A stretch of 32,852 nt of DNA, taken from Lentisphaeria bacterium (GTDB lineage Bacteria > Verrucomicrobiota > Lentisphaeria > Victivallales > Victivallaceae). The stretch is taken from assembly GCA_017508285.1 (NCBI GenBank), contig JAFVZG010000117.1:1-32852 (forward strand), read 5' to 3'. The translations under genes and the position numbers were made by a program. The notes beneath the pieces were generated by a model that made no database searches, was not told where the DNA came from, and saw only the letters and a program-made list of their open reading frames with translations. Positions within the stretch are counted from its first letter, which is position 1. Each line of letters starts with the position of its first letter. Positions 7,548 through 16,308 of the stretch are shown in pieces.

Positions 7548-8354
7548 ATGAAGCAACATTCACTCCAGTATGTTGGAATGAAGCCCAAAGGCTTCACTCT
7601 TATAGAATTACTCGTCGTGATCGCGATTATCGCGATATTGGCGGCAATATTGCTGCCGGCGTTGAATAGTGCAAGGGCGCGGGCAAGAGATATAAGCTGT
7701 CAATCCAACCAGAAGCAGATCATTCTTGCATTCACCACCTATGTTGCCGCCAATGATGATTTTATTCCGCCGATGTATCTGGTCGTCCCCGGTTATTACT
7801 GGACTTGGGTCAATCAGATGGCGCAGGAGTTATGTTCTTTGACCAGAGAAGAGGCGAAGGCTCCCAATCTTGCCCACTTTATAACAGAAGGTATGCCGGT
7901 CAGCCGTTTTGAAGTTTTTACCTGTCCATCTGAAGATGCCGGTCTCGGTCCCCGGGCGCAGGGGAAATTTGACTACGGTCATTATGGGGCAAATCTGTTT
8001 CTGCTCAATGATCACCCCCTTTATACCACTACCAATAATGCCTGGCGGCGCGACCGGAATATGACCGATGTATTGCAGCCGAGCAAGGCGATAACCATAT
8101 TGGATTCCGGAACGATGAATGCGGCTTTCCCGGATTTTTACCAGACAGCAAATGTGATTCCCAATCTGATCGCCTCCCGTCACGGCGGTGGAGTCGTCAA
8201 GGGGGAGCCTGCCAATTATAAAATACCTTATTATGCAGGTAAATATATCAATGCCGCTTATTTCGACGGTCATGTGGCAGCCGTGCCCAGGGAGGATTGG
8301 AAAGTAAATGACAGTTTCAGTTACTCTATTTTGCAGGCTGGAATCAAAAGATAA
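7548..8354 (+). CDS. Pseudopilin-like protein with class III prepilin leader and H-X9-DG-like end
   Basis: This 268-residue protein has a type IV prepilin/type II secretion pseudopilin leader. The cleavage site is G15-F16, E20 is the conserved mature Glu5, and a hydrophobic helix follows ([24 protein letters not shown]). The rest is a globular domain ending SRHGGG...NAAYFDGHV, which fits the prepilin-processing-associated H-X9-DG domain common in Lentisphaerota and Planctomycetota. It would be cleaved by a prepilin peptidase not in this window and sit in the inner membrane or a pseudopilus. I chose ATG 7548, with AGAAAGGG just upstream, over the in-frame TTG at 7521, which precedes that ribosome-binding site. 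It lies between two secreted proteins of the AraC-facing module, 12 bases before the next gene. Confidence 0.88.
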   Translation: MKQHSLQYVGMKPKGFTLIELLVVIAIIAILAAILLPALNSARARARDISCQSNQKQIILAFTTYVAANDDFIPPMYLVVPGYYWTWVNQMAQELCSLTREEAKAPNLAHFITEGMPVSRFEVFTCPSEDAGLGPRAQGKFDYGHYGANLFLLNDHPLYTTTNNAWRRDRNMTDVLQPSKAITILDSGTMNAAFPDFYQTANVIPNLIASRHGGGVVKGEPANYKIPYYAGKYINAAYFDGHVAAVPREDWKVNDSFSYSILQAGIKR

Positions 8355-8366
8355 GGGTTTCTTTAT

Positions 8367-10064
8367 ATGAGAAAAATCATTCTTTCAATATTATTGGTTT
8401 TTACAAGTGTCACACTTTTCGGAGTGTATACCAGGGCATCGAAGAAAAAGCTGCTTAATTTCGGTTGGGGGCTTCCCCGGCTTATCCACTACTACAAAGC
8501 AACTACGGCGGAGGAGTTGGAAAAATACCTGCCGTTTGACGGATTTTCGATAGCCCCGTATATTTATGTTTACCGCAATGGTAAAAAATTGGTCTACACC
8601 TCCAACCAGCTTGGGCCGGGAACCGATATTCTGTTGACCAAAGAAGATTTGAAAGAGTGGGTAGAAGTTTTTTCCAAATACAAGTTCAAAAAACTGACTG
8701 ATAACTTTTTCGGCATGACCACTGCCCAATTCGGGGATGACTGGTTTGATGATGCTACTTGGAATAAAGTTCTCAACAACCACAAAATGCTTGCCTGGAT
8801 GGCGAAAGAATGCGGCTTCAAAGGGGTGGTCTTTGATGCTGAACCTTACACTGTAACCTGCAGTCCTTTTGCTTACCGCAACAACTCCAAACACTCGTTT
8901 GCTGAAACGGAAGCCAAAGTGCGTGAACGCGGCAGGCAATACGCCAGAGCATTGACATCGGTGTATCCGGATATTACCATTTTCTGTTATGTACTGATCG
9001 ACTTTTACTTCAAAAATGCCAACTCTCCTCAAAATGCCTATGTCAGCCGTATGGCTCTCTATCCGGCATTCTGGAATGGTATGCTTGAAGTGCTGCCGCC
9101 GGGAGCAAAATTGATCGACGGCAATGAGCATCCCGGATATCATGCTGCGCTCAAGGGTGAATATGACAAAATGAATTCCGATTTTGAAAGAGAACGGCAT
9201 GCGACGATTTTCCCGGAAAACCGGGAGAAATTCAATCAGGTCGTTTCCCGTTCTTATGCAAGTTATCTGGATAGTTTTATCAAAGGCAATTCGCAATACC
9301 GCAATTGGACAAAATCCCGCTATCCGGTACGGCTGCTTTACAATACTTTGCGACACTCTCTGGAGTATTGTGATGAATATGCATGGGTGTGGGCAGAAAA
9401 AGGAGCTTTCTATCCTCAGAATATTTTCAAAGTCAAATGGCAGTTATGGAATGATCGTCTTCCCGGTTGTATTGATGCGATCAATGCCGCCCGTGATCCA
9501 TTGGGCAGTGCGAAAAAATTTGCTTCTCCGGAAAATTTGTTGGAAAACGGCAATTTTACTGCCGGTAAAAATGCCGGTCAGAATAATGGTCCGGGAACAT
9601 TGAATTTCGGCGTACCGTATTGGAGCAGCTGGCAGGGCGGGCCCCGTCCCAAAGGAGTGATCCGGGCGGAAAAAGACGGCGTTTGTTTCCGTAATGTGAC
9701 CAATGGTTCAGTGGTACAGAGTATTCAGGACTTTATGCCCGGAGATTTGTTTTTGCTTACCGCCAAATGCCGGATGACCGGCAAGGGGCAGAAGCCGGAG
9801 ATCAGCATTTTTTACCGGGATGAAAATGGCAGAGGTTTGTGGAATATCGGCAAAAAAGCGGAATTCGGTCAACCGGATAAGGATGGCTGGAGCGAAACTC
9901 ATATACTCGTTGAGGTGCCGGAATCGCCGAAATTGCTGGCTCTGACGGTCAGTTGTTCGGTTACCGGCTCGTGGTACGGAATGAGTGAAGATGTTTCCTG
10001 CACATTCAAAGATGTCAAATTGCAGCGCGTACTTTATCCATGGTGGAACTATCAGGAAAAATAG
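8367..10064 (+). CDS. Secreted TIM-barrel-like putative glycosidase with C-terminal binding domain
   Basis: This is a 565-residue exported protein with a signal peptide at 1-19 (MRKIILSILLVFTSVTLFG). The main body (about 30-385) looks like an alpha/beta barrel resembling glycoside hydrolase folds. Acidic residues D157 and E159 in KGVVFDAEPY sit at the end of a probable barrel strand, as catalytic or substrate-binding residues often do. From about residue 388 a second domain begins ENLLENGNFTAGKNAG and ends CTFKDVKLQRV, a layout typical of carbohydrate-binding jelly rolls. I cannot assign a GH family. The gene begins 12 bases after the pseudopilin and ends 4 bases before the GH106-like gene, so co-transcription is very likely. 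Confidence 0.68.
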   Translation: MRKIILSILLVFTSVTLFGVYTRASKKKLLNFGWGLPRLIHYYKATTAEELEKYLPFDGFSIAPYIYVYRNGKKLVYTSNQLGPGTDILLTKEDLKEWVEVFSKYKFKKLTDNFFGMTTAQFGDDWFDDATWNKVLNNHKMLAWMAKECGFKGVVFDAEPYTVTCSPFAYRNNSKHSFAETEAKVRERGRQYARALTSVYPDITIFCYVLIDFYFKNANSPQNAYVSRMALYPAFWNGMLEVLPPGAKLIDGNEHPGYHAALKGEYDKMNSDFERERHATIFPENREKFNQVVSRSYASYLDSFIKGNSQYRNWTKSRYPVRLLYNTLRHSLEYCDEYAWVWAEKGAFYPQNIFKVKWQLWNDRLPGCIDAINAARDPLGSAKKFASPENLLENGNFTAGKNAGQNNGPGTLNFGVPYWSSWQGGPRPKGVIRAEKDGVCFRNVTNGSVVQSIQDFMPGDLFLLTAKCRMTGKGQKPEISIFYRDENGRGLWNIGKKAEFGQPDKDGWSETHILVEVPESPKLLALTVSCSVTGSWYGMSEDVSCTFKDVKLQRVLYPWWNYQEK

Positions 10065-10068
10065 TTTG

Positions 10069-12408
10069 ATGAAGAGTTTTGAAGAAAACTTCCGCGAGGT
10101 GCCGCCGCTGAATACTCCGGCTTATTTCTGGTTCATCTGCTTTGAGATGGATTTGGATGAGTTGCTGGCTCAGCTGCACGATATGTATGATCACGGAGCG
10201 AGAAATGTCTGCCTGCATCCGGTTCCTCAAAAGTGGCGTCCCGGCAGTTATTTGAGTACGGAGATGTCGCCGGATTATTTAACGGAGGAGTATTTCGTTA
10301 TTATCCGCCGGTTGGTTCAGGAGTGTGAAAAACTCGGTATCCACTACTATCTTTATGATGAAGGCGGCTGGCCATCCGGCGGTGCCTGCGGCAAGGTCTT
10401 GCAGAAACATCCGGAGTGGAAAAGGCAATGGATAGTTCCGGATGGCAGCGGCGGCACCCGGATCGAGGAAGAAGCTGCAAATCCGGAAAAAGCCATGTTA
10501 CCGGATCTGCTTCATCCGGGGGCGACCGGCGAATTTATCGCTGTCACGCATGAAAATTACCGTCAGCATCTGCCGGAATATATCGGGGAAACGGTAAAAA
10601 TCGCTTTTATGGATGAACCGGCAATAGCAGTATCTTCCGATTGCCGGTTGACCTGGACTGCGGATTTTGCCGTGGAGTTCCGGCGGCGGAAAGGTTACGA
10701 TATAATTCCTTATATACCGGAATTGCTGAAGCCGTCGACTTTGATGGATAGCGGCAAATTGGTCGATGTGCGGGTGGATTTTCACGATGTGCGCACTCAG
10801 CTTTTTATAGAACGCTTCATGCTGCCTATCCGGGATTGGTGCCGGAAAAACGGGATGCTTTCCGGAGGGCACTTTGATGGGGAAGATACTCCGGAACTCT
10901 CCTGCCGCCGCACTTATGGCTCCGTAATGAGAAGTTTGCGCTGCATGGATGTACCCGGTGTGGATGTTATCTGGCGGCAGATCTGGCCGGAAGCCCGCGA
11001 ACACTCCTTCCCCCGTTTCGCTTCATCGGCGGCGCATTTGGAGGGCAACACCTATTCTCTGGGGGAACTTTTCGGAGTATACGGTAACGGCTTGACTCCG
11101 GAGTCGTTGCGTTATATCGTTGATTATTTCTTTATTCACGGCATAAATCTGCTGGTTTTCGGCAGCTATCCTCAGCGCAATGCCAAAAACTGGCTTGCCG
11201 GATGCCGTCCTCACTTCGGACCGGATGATCCATTGTGGCAATACTTCGACGAATTTCATATCTATGTTTCAAGAGCATCTTTTTTGCTTTCCAGCGGGAA
11301 ACCTTTGCGCACAACGGCACTGGTATTTGATGACCGTGCGGTCTGGGCGGATAACCATGAGAAATTATCTTTTTCCTATTGGTGTGAAACAACGGCAAAA
11401 AGGTTGCGCGAAAGAAGGATCCTTTTTGATTATGTCGATGACGATATACTTGGGCAGGGAGTGGTTTCTGACGGGGAATTGATCGTCGGGGCTATGCGTT
11501 ACCGGGAGCTGGTGGTTCCGGTTTCAAGACGGCTTTCCCCGGCAGCTGAGGCGAAGATCGCTGAATTTGTTTCCGCCGGTGGAGTGGTTACTGACTCAGC
11601 GGATATTCCGGAAGAGGTGGTAAAGCTAACCCCCGATTATCCAAAATTGTGGATGGAATGCCGTCAGTTGGATGACGGGCGGCAAATCTGGTTTTTCTTC
11701 CATTCCGGTCAGGGGGATATACAGCCACAGATCACCTTGCCGGGGGCATCAAGTGTCGTGACTGCCGATCCGGTAAGCGGGGAGTTTTACCGGATAAAAC
11801 AATCGGACGACGGTTCTTTTGTCTGGCACTTCGGTAAGTATGATACCGCATTTTTCATTACAAACATGAAACTTGAAAAATATGTTGCAGACGAGCCGGT
11901 TTTTAAGAATGCGGTTTTCCTTACGGATCATTGGCAGCTTCAGCCTTTAAAGAAGCACTCCGTCGGCGATGAATGTTTGGATATTTGCGTTTGCAATGGC
12001 AGTGTCATTCCTGCGGCGACCGGAGATTGGCGGAAGTATCTGGGGGATGATTTCAGCGGGAATGCCTGTTATATGACCGACTTTGAGTGGCGGGGGGATG
12101 CTCCGGGAAAAATTTATCTTGATCTTGGCAAAGTCAATTACTGTTGTCAGGTCTCTCTTAACGGCAGCGACGCCGGAAAAAAATTCCGCGGACCGTTTGT
12201 GTTTGATATCTCAGATAAACTTAATCCCGGCAGCAATCATTTGGAAGTTACCGTCACCAATACCCTTGCCAATGCCTACTCCCCGCGGGAAGTTGAGTTG
12301 AAAATGCAGGAAAAATGGCAGCGTTCCGGTTATGAAGACCGCCAGCGCAGTTATGAATTGGATTCTCTTGAATCCGGTTTATTCGGGCCGGTCATGCTTA
12401 AATTCTGA
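10069..12408 (+). CDS. Large glycoside hydrolase, GH106 (alpha-L-rhamnosidase)-like
   Basis: This 779-residue protein resembles the GH106/alpha-L-rhamnosidase-like group. The N-terminus has the barrel-opening pattern (PAYFWFICFEMDLDELLAQL), then YDEGGWPSGGACG near residue 96 and FMDEP (D182-E183), a likely catalytic acidic site. A C-terminal galactose-binding-like sandwich follows (GKIYLDLGKVNYCCQVSLNG, about 680-750), as in GH2/GH106 enzymes. No signal peptide is visible, unlike the three upstream products, so it probably acts on oligosaccharides in the cytoplasm. The in-frame start at 9985 lies inside the preceding gene; ATG 10069, with AGGAAAA about ten bases upstream, is preferred. The family call is by motif memory; a different retaining or inverting family is possible. 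Confidence 0.65.
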   Translation: MKSFEENFREVPPLNTPAYFWFICFEMDLDELLAQLHDMYDHGARNVCLHPVPQKWRPGSYLSTEMSPDYLTEEYFVIIRRLVQECEKLGIHYYLYDEGGWPSGGACGKVLQKHPEWKRQWIVPDGSGGTRIEEEAANPEKAMLPDLLHPGATGEFIAVTHENYRQHLPEYIGETVKIAFMDEPAIAVSSDCRLTWTADFAVEFRRRKGYDIIPYIPELLKPSTLMDSGKLVDVRVDFHDVRTQLFIERFMLPIRDWCRKNGMLSGGHFDGEDTPELSCRRTYGSVMRSLRCMDVPGVDVIWRQIWPEAREHSFPRFASSAAHLEGNTYSLGELFGVYGNGLTPESLRYIVDYFFIHGINLLVFGSYPQRNAKNWLAGCRPHFGPDDPLWQYFDEFHIYVSRASFLLSSGKPLRTTALVFDDRAVWADNHEKLSFSYWCETTAKRLRERRILFDYVDDDILGQGVVSDGELIVGAMRYRELVVPVSRRLSPAAEAKIAEFVSAGGVVTDSADIPEEVVKLTPDYPKLWMECRQLDDGRQIWFFFHSGQGDIQPQITLPGASSVVTADPVSGEFYRIKQSDDGSFVWHFGKYDTAFFITNMKLEKYVADEPVFKNAVFLTDHWQLQPLKKHSVGDECLDICVCNGSVIPAATGDWRKYLGDDFSGNACYMTDFEWRGDAPGKIYLDLGKVNYCCQVSLNGSDAGKKFRGPFVFDISDKLNPGSNHLEVTVTNTLANAYSPREVELKMQEKWQRSGYEDRQRSYELDSLESGLFGPVMLKF

Positions 12409-12425
12409 GCGGCGGCTCTTCTGCC

Positions 12426-12461
12426 GGTGATACAGCAATAGCCGTAATACCGGATATCACC
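12426..12461. repeat. Inverted repeat between convergent genes, possible terminator
   Basis: GGTGATA (12426-12432) and TATCACC (12455-12461) form a perfect 7-bp stem around 22 bases in the 58-base gap between the glycosidase and flavin reductase ends. There is no T tract on either strand, so terminator function is uncertain. Confidence 0.3.
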
Positions 12462-12466
12462 TGTTC

Positions 12467-13030
12467 TCAGGCTTTCAATTTTTTGCCGTCACAAAAAGCA
12501 TCTCCTGCCTTGCTGCCGATGGTACGGTATTCATGGGTCACCGGGTCGTAAATCAGGGGATGAAATTTATCCAGAGTGACTTTGCCGTCGGCATCCAGAA
12601 TGCTCTCATCCGCAGAGATATTGAGGATCTCACCCACGGTACAGCCGGTCTTTTTATCGAAACTTATTAAACGGCACTCCAACGTAAGGGGCAATGCTTC
12701 AAATACCGGTGCATCGGCGAATTCTCCTTTGCGGGGGCGCAGATCGGCCTTGACGACCTTATCCGGAGCATTGTTGCCGGAAACGATACCCACATAATCA
12801 CACTCAACTACCGTTTCAGCAGTGCCGATACTGACGGTAAAGAAACCGTTTTTCTGCAAATTTGCGGCAGTTTTATGGGGCGGATCGATGCATACTGCGA
12901 TCTGATCGTGGTCGTGGATGCCGCCCCACGCTGCATTCATGGCGTTGGGGGTGCCATTTTCATCGTAAGTGCCGATGATCAATACCGGCATCGGATAGAG
13001 CCAGGTTTGTGCTCCGAAGTTTTTACGCAT
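12467..13030 (-). CDS. Flavin reductase family (flavoredoxin-like) protein
   Basis: This 187-residue protein matches the FMN-binding flavin reductase/flavoredoxin family with a split-barrel fold. The family pattern is clear: a start near PMPVLIIGTYDENGTPNAMNAAWGG, then QIAVCIDPPHKTAANLQKNGFFTVSI and a C-terminal LIYDPVTHEYRTIG. Members bind FMN and transfer electrons in the cytoplasm or act as NAD(P)H:flavin oxidoreductases; the partner is unknown. AAAAAGGAAAA precedes the ATG. It follows the HIRAN-like gene after 45 bases and may be the last gene of the metX-metW transcript, although the link to methionine synthesis is not obvious. Confidence 0.88.
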   Translation of the reverse strand: MRKNFGAQTWLYPMPVLIIGTYDENGTPNAMNAAWGGIHDHDQIAVCIDPPHKTAANLQKNGFFTVSIGTAETVVECDYVGIVSGNNAPDKVVKADLRPRKGEFADAPVFEALPLTLECRLISFDKKTGCTVGEILNISADESILDADGKVTLDKFHPLIYDPVTHEYRTIGSKAGDAFCDGKKLKA

Positions 13031-13075
13031 GATCTGTTTTCCTTTTTTATTCTGCGGATATTGTTATAATCAAAG

Positions 13076-13486
13076 TCAATCGTTTTTCATGTATACCCGG
13101 ATGATTATATTCACCCAGTTATCACTTTCCGGATACCACAGATCGATTACTTCTGCATAAAACTGTTTTCCTGCATCCATCAGATGAGCAAGGATCTCAT
13201 TCTTTTTGCGGGGGATATAACCGATCTTTTCGCCGTTGGCATTGTTAATGCAGATAGCCCATTCGTCGTAGTCATTGAAATATTCTCTGACAAAAGAGAG
13301 TATACTCCCCGGATAGACCTCCTGCAGACGGCTTTCGATTTCCGGAATATGCCCGGTACCTGCCACCCCGCACTCCATGACAAATATCCCATCATTCAAG
13401 TGCGAATAAGCTGCCGGCTGAGAATGATAATTCTCTGCCAGCTCCCTGAGTTTCTCAATGGTGAAAAAATTGTCTTTATCCGGCAT
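13076..13486 (-). CDS. Stand-alone HIRAN-domain-like protein
   Basis: This 136-residue protein looks like a single HIRAN domain. The diagnostic part is YFNDYDEWAICINNANGEKIGYIPRKKNEILAHLMDAGKQFYAEVID in the second half: small residues around a non-canonical DxxAI block, then GYIPRKxNEILAxLMDAG. HIRAN domains bind DNA ends in eukaryotic HLTF, while bacterial stand-alone versions are poorly characterised. The first 45 residues are Gln/His/Asn-containing and unassigned. There is no signal peptide or membrane segment. The ribosome-binding site at the ATG is weak. It lies between metW (63 bases) and the flavin reductase gene, so its role in this operon is unexplained. The assignment rests on motif similarity only. 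Confidence 0.65.
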   Translation of the reverse strand: MPDKDNFFTIEKLRELAENYHSQPAAYSHLNDGIFVMECGVAGTGHIPEIESRLQEVYPGSILSFVREYFNDYDEWAICINNANGEKIGYIPRKKNEILAHLMDAGKQFYAEVIDLWYPESDNWVNIIIRVYMKND

Positions 13487-13549
13487 GATTCGAAGTTGGT
13501 TGTTGTTTTACCGTTTATGCAGCTCCTTTTACCGGTATGACCGGAAAGG

Positions 13550-14167
13550 TCATTGCTGTTCCAGCACGAAGACACTGCCGATGGCAAAGAGATTGGGCAT
13601 CCATCCGGTAAGACGCGGGAATTTGCCGGAAACCGGGTATTCCGCCACGACCCGGATATTCAATGATGCGCACAACTGCCGGAAGTCCTGCAAAGTGCAG
13701 AAGTGGATATTGGGCGTGTCGTACCACTGGAAAGGCATGTGGGAACTCCGGGGCATTTTTCCTCTGAATGCCACTTGCAATCTGCATAGCCAATGACCGA
13801 AGTTGATGACACTTACCGCTGCCTGATTGCCGATTCTGACGATTTGTGACAGCAGTTTATCCGGGCGGCTGGTCTCCTGTAGTGTCTGACTGAGAATTGC
13901 CAGATCAAAAGATTTTTCCGGCAGATAATCCAGGTCATCATTCAAATCCCCCTGGATCACCGGCACTCCGTTGCCGATACAGCGGACTATGGAATCCTCA
14001 TCGATTTCCACTCCCAGTGCTGAAATATGATATTCATCTTTCAGCTGTTTGAGAAAAACTCCGGTGCCGCATCCGAGGTCAAGCACCCGGCTGCCGGGTT
14101 TGACCAGCGAGGCGATGATCTCCAGATCACGGCGGCGGTTGGTATCAAGGTTGCGTTTGTTACTCAT
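13550..14167 (-). CDS. metW: MetW, methyltransferase-fold partner of MetX
   Basis: This 205-residue MetW-type protein has the class I SAM-methyltransferase fold with motif [12 protein letters not shown] (about 33-43) and an acidic turn GVEIDEDSI. The family hallmarks [16 protein letters not shown] and [20 protein letters not shown] are present. In proteobacteria and relatives MetW is encoded beside MetX and is needed for full methionine synthesis, supporting homoserine acylation. Its ATG lies inside the metX 3' end (8-base overlap), so the two are translationally coupled. Its stop codon sits in a small hairpin (ATGACC/GGTCAT, 13537-13553) with no T tract. Confidence 0.92.
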   Translation of the reverse strand: MSNKRNLDTNRRRDLEIIASLVKPGSRVLDLGCGTGVFLKQLKDEYHISALGVEIDEDSIVRCIGNGVPVIQGDLNDDLDYLPEKSFDLAILSQTLQETSRPDKLLSQIVRIGNQAAVSVINFGHWLCRLQVAFRGKMPRSSHMPFQWYDTPNIHFCTLQDFRQLCASLNIRVVAEYPVSGKFPRLTGWMPNLFAIGSVFVLEQQ

Positions 14168-15317
14168 GATATGCCTCCTGCTGATGTTGGAGGAAGTCTC
14201 TTACCATTCTGCCGAGGGTATCCACCTCCAGCAGAAATGCATCGTGACCGTAACCGGATTCTATTTCGCAGAAAGAGACCTCTTTGCGGTTCTGGAGCAG
14301 AGCATCCACGATCCGTTTGGATTGGCTGGTCGGGAAAAGCCAGTCGCTGGAAAATGAGACCACCAGAAATGCGGCTTTCACCTTTTCCAGAGCCTTGACC
14401 AGATCGCCATTGGTATTTGCCGTCAAATCGAAGTAATCCGTTGCTCTGGTTATGTAAAAGTAACTGTTGGCATCAAAACGCTCCACAAAGCGGCGTCCCT
14501 GATACTGCAGATAACTTTCTACTGCAAAGTCGAAATCAAAGGCGTAGTCATAGGAGTCGGATTTATCCTGCAATGATCTGCCGAATTTGCGGCTCATGGA
14601 TTCTTCTGACAGATAGGTTATATGTGCCAGCATCCGCGCTGCCGCCAAACCGCGGGCAGGGACACTGTCTTCTGTGTAATTGCCGCCATTCCAATTCGGA
14701 TCAGCTTTGATTGCTTCTCTGGCTACCCAGTCAAAAGCGATATTCTGCGGGGAGAACTGGCAGGCGGTAGCGATCGGAATGATCGCCTGCATCATATCCG
14801 GGTAATCAACTGCCCACTGAAGCACCTGCATTCCGCCCATTGAACCTCCGAGGACAGCCAGCAGTTTTTTTATACCGAGGTGATCGATCAATTGTTTCTG
14901 AGCACGAACCATATCGGCAACGGTGATCACCGGGAAATTCATGTTGTAAGGTTTTCCGGTATCCGGATCGATCGATTGCGGGCCGGTAGAACCGGAGCAT
15001 CCGCCGATAACATTGGAACAGATCACGAAATATTTGTTGGTATCCAGCAATTTACCCGGACCGATCATCTCATCCCACCAGCCGGCTTTTTTATCTTCCG
15101 GAGTGTGGCGGCCGCAAACATGGGCATCCCCGGAAAGGGCATGGGTTACCAGCACTGCATTGGAGCGGTCACTGTTGAGTGTACCGGCAGTTTCAAAACG
15201 GATATTGACCTCTTTCAGGATTCTGCCGCAATCAAGTTTGAGCTCTCCGGGCAGACGGAAATCCTGCGGTGTGGTGATGAACACCTTTTCGTTTACAGAT
15301 TGAGTTTCGATTTTCAC
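14160..15317 (-). CDS. metX: Homoserine O-acyltransferase (MetX)
   Basis: This 385-residue alpha/beta-hydrolase-fold homoserine O-acyltransferase catalyses the first committed step of methionine synthesis in the cytoplasm. Visible family blocks are [17 protein letters not shown], the oxyanion and nucleophile region [13 protein letters not shown] (S159), an Asp in [10 protein letters not shown] and the C-terminal His in [10 protein letters not shown], completing the triad. Length is normal. MetX proteins split into acetyl- and succinyl-specific forms that I did not try to distinguish. The start is a GTG three bases after GGAG, with no better in-frame start. It shares a compact divergent region with the secreted hydrolase. 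The leader from the predicted promoter is only about 20 bases, so there is no room for a SAM riboswitch. Confidence 0.95.
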   Translation of the reverse strand: MKIETQSVNEKVFITTPQDFRLPGELKLDCGRILKEVNIRFETAGTLNSDRSNAVLVTHALSGDAHVCGRHTPEDKKAGWWDEMIGPGKLLDTNKYFVICSNVIGGCSGSTGPQSIDPDTGKPYNMNFPVITVADMVRAQKQLIDHLGIKKLLAVLGGSMGGMQVLQWAVDYPDMMQAIIPIATACQFSPQNIAFDWVAREAIKADPNWNGGNYTEDSVPARGLAAARMLAHITYLSEESMSRKFGRSLQDKSDSYDYAFDFDFAVESYLQYQGRRFVERFDANSYFYITRATDYFDLTANTNGDLVKALEKVKAAFLVVSFSSDWLFPTSQSKRIVDALLQNRKEVSFCEIESGYGHDAFLLEVDTLGRMVRDFLQHQQEAYHE

Positions 15318-15345
15318 TTACTCCATAGTTGATTGTTTAACTTAT

Positions 15346-15374
15346 AATATAACCTGTATTTTACATTTTTTCAA
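15346..15374 (-). promoter_or_regulatory. Predicted promoter of metX-metW
   Basis: On the minus strand TTGAAA (15374-15369), a 17-base spacer and TATATT (15351-15346) sit about 30 bases before the GTG at 15317. Spacing is ideal and both boxes are close to consensus. Confidence 0.65.
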
Positions 15375-15385
15375 TGGATAAAAAC

Positions 15386-15414
15386 TTGACAATTATGGGA
15401 AAAAGTCTTATAGT
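15386..15414 (+). promoter_or_regulatory. Near-consensus promoter of the secreted alpha/beta hydrolase
   Basis: TTGACA (15386-15391), a 17-base spacer and TATAGT (15409-15414) predict a transcript starting near 15421. This is just before GGAG (15423-15426) and the ATG at 15434. It overlaps the in-frame upstream ATG at 15374, which therefore cannot be the start from this promoter. Confidence 0.75.
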
Positions 15415-15433
15415 ATTCTTCTGGAGTTTTATA

Positions 15434-16303
15434 ATGCGTGTTTTTTTGATATTTTTTGCATTTTTGTTTTTTACTGCCGGAGCAGAAGTTTTCTTTGTTC
15501 CCGGCTGGAGAACCGGTTTTGACGGCAGGGATGGGTGCGTAAGGATTTTGAAAGACGCTTATCCGGGGAAAAAGATCACCGTTAAATCCTGGGATTCTCT
15601 GCAGTCATGGGATGTGGCAAAAAAGAATGCCGGTATTTATACCGGAAAACTGCTGGCGGAAATTCTGGAAATGCCGGATGAGCGTCGTGAGCAGCTGATC
15701 ATGGTCGGCCACTCTATCGGGGCAAGGATCGTGGTGGATATCCTCTCTGAATTATCCCGCCGGAAGTTGAAAATCCACTCCATGGCATTGCTTGCCGCCG
15801 CCTTGCCGGATAACGATCCCCGTATCGGATATTCTCTGGATGCCATCCGGTTCTACTGCTGCAATGTTTATAATCCGGAAGATTGGATATTGAAATATCT
15901 CTTTGCTTTTGATAATCAGATGCATGCACCTTTGGGATTGTGCGGTTGGGCAGGCAGAGACTACCGTTTGTTTGAGCGCAAAGCGCGCAGTGACCGCTTC
16001 GGTTTTGCCAATCACTTTGCCTATATTTATCTTGAGGAACTTGACCGTATGCTTGAAACATTGCCGCCGGAATATCCAAAGGTGGATGTGCCGCAGGATC
16101 TCCCTAATAAGGTACGCCGTCCGGCAGATATGGTCTATTGGGAAACCGTAAAAAGTTTTGGCAACTGGCGGCTGCAGAAGTATATTCCCGGTAATGATTA
16201 CCGGATACTGGATGACCGCGGCAACCGCCGGGCACAGGGAAGTAAAGAGAAGATCACTCAGGCATTTGACGAAGTTTGCCGCCAGCTTGAAGCTGTCAAG
16301 TGA
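15434..16303 (+). CDS. Secreted alpha/beta hydrolase
   Basis: This 289-residue alpha/beta-hydrolase-fold protein has the nucleophile elbow GHSIG in MVGHSIGARIVVDIL and an opening FVPGW strand. It is probably a serine esterase or lipase-like enzyme with an unknown substrate. The first 16 residues (MRVFLIFFAFLFFTAG) are a signal peptide or membrane anchor. An in-frame ATG at 15374 would add 20 residues, but the promoter TTGACA-17-TATAGT lies inside that extension and GGAG stands seven bases before 15434, so 15434 is chosen. It stands alone between metX (divergent) and prfA, whose stop is 5 bases from its own in the opposite direction. A conserved-looking tail after residue 215 does not match a known domain. 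Confidence 0.8.
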   Translation: MRVFLIFFAFLFFTAGAEVFFVPGWRTGFDGRDGCVRILKDAYPGKKITVKSWDSLQSWDVAKKNAGIYTGKLLAEILEMPDERREQLIMVGHSIGARIVVDILSELSRRKLKIHSMALLAAALPDNDPRIGYSLDAIRFYCCNVYNPEDWILKYLFAFDNQMHAPLGLCGWAGRDYRLFERKARSDRFGFANHFAYIYLEELDRMLETLPPEYPKVDVPQDLPNKVRRPADMVYWETVKSFGNWRLQKYIPGNDYRILDDRGNRRAQGSKEKITQAFDEVCRQLEAVK

Positions 16304-16308
16304 CTGAT

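Noticed and set aside
8391-9356. 321-codon antisense frame opposite the TIM-barrel protein
   Set aside because: The + strand frame has a signal peptide, ribosome-binding site and tight operon spacing; the antisense frame has none.
13537-13553. Hairpin ATGACC/GGTCAT at the end of metW as terminator
   Set aside because: The stem is only 6 bp and is not followed by a T tract in the metW direction.
15318-15345. SAM riboswitch before metX
   Set aside because: The predicted leader is only about 20 bases, too short for any known SAM riboswitch.
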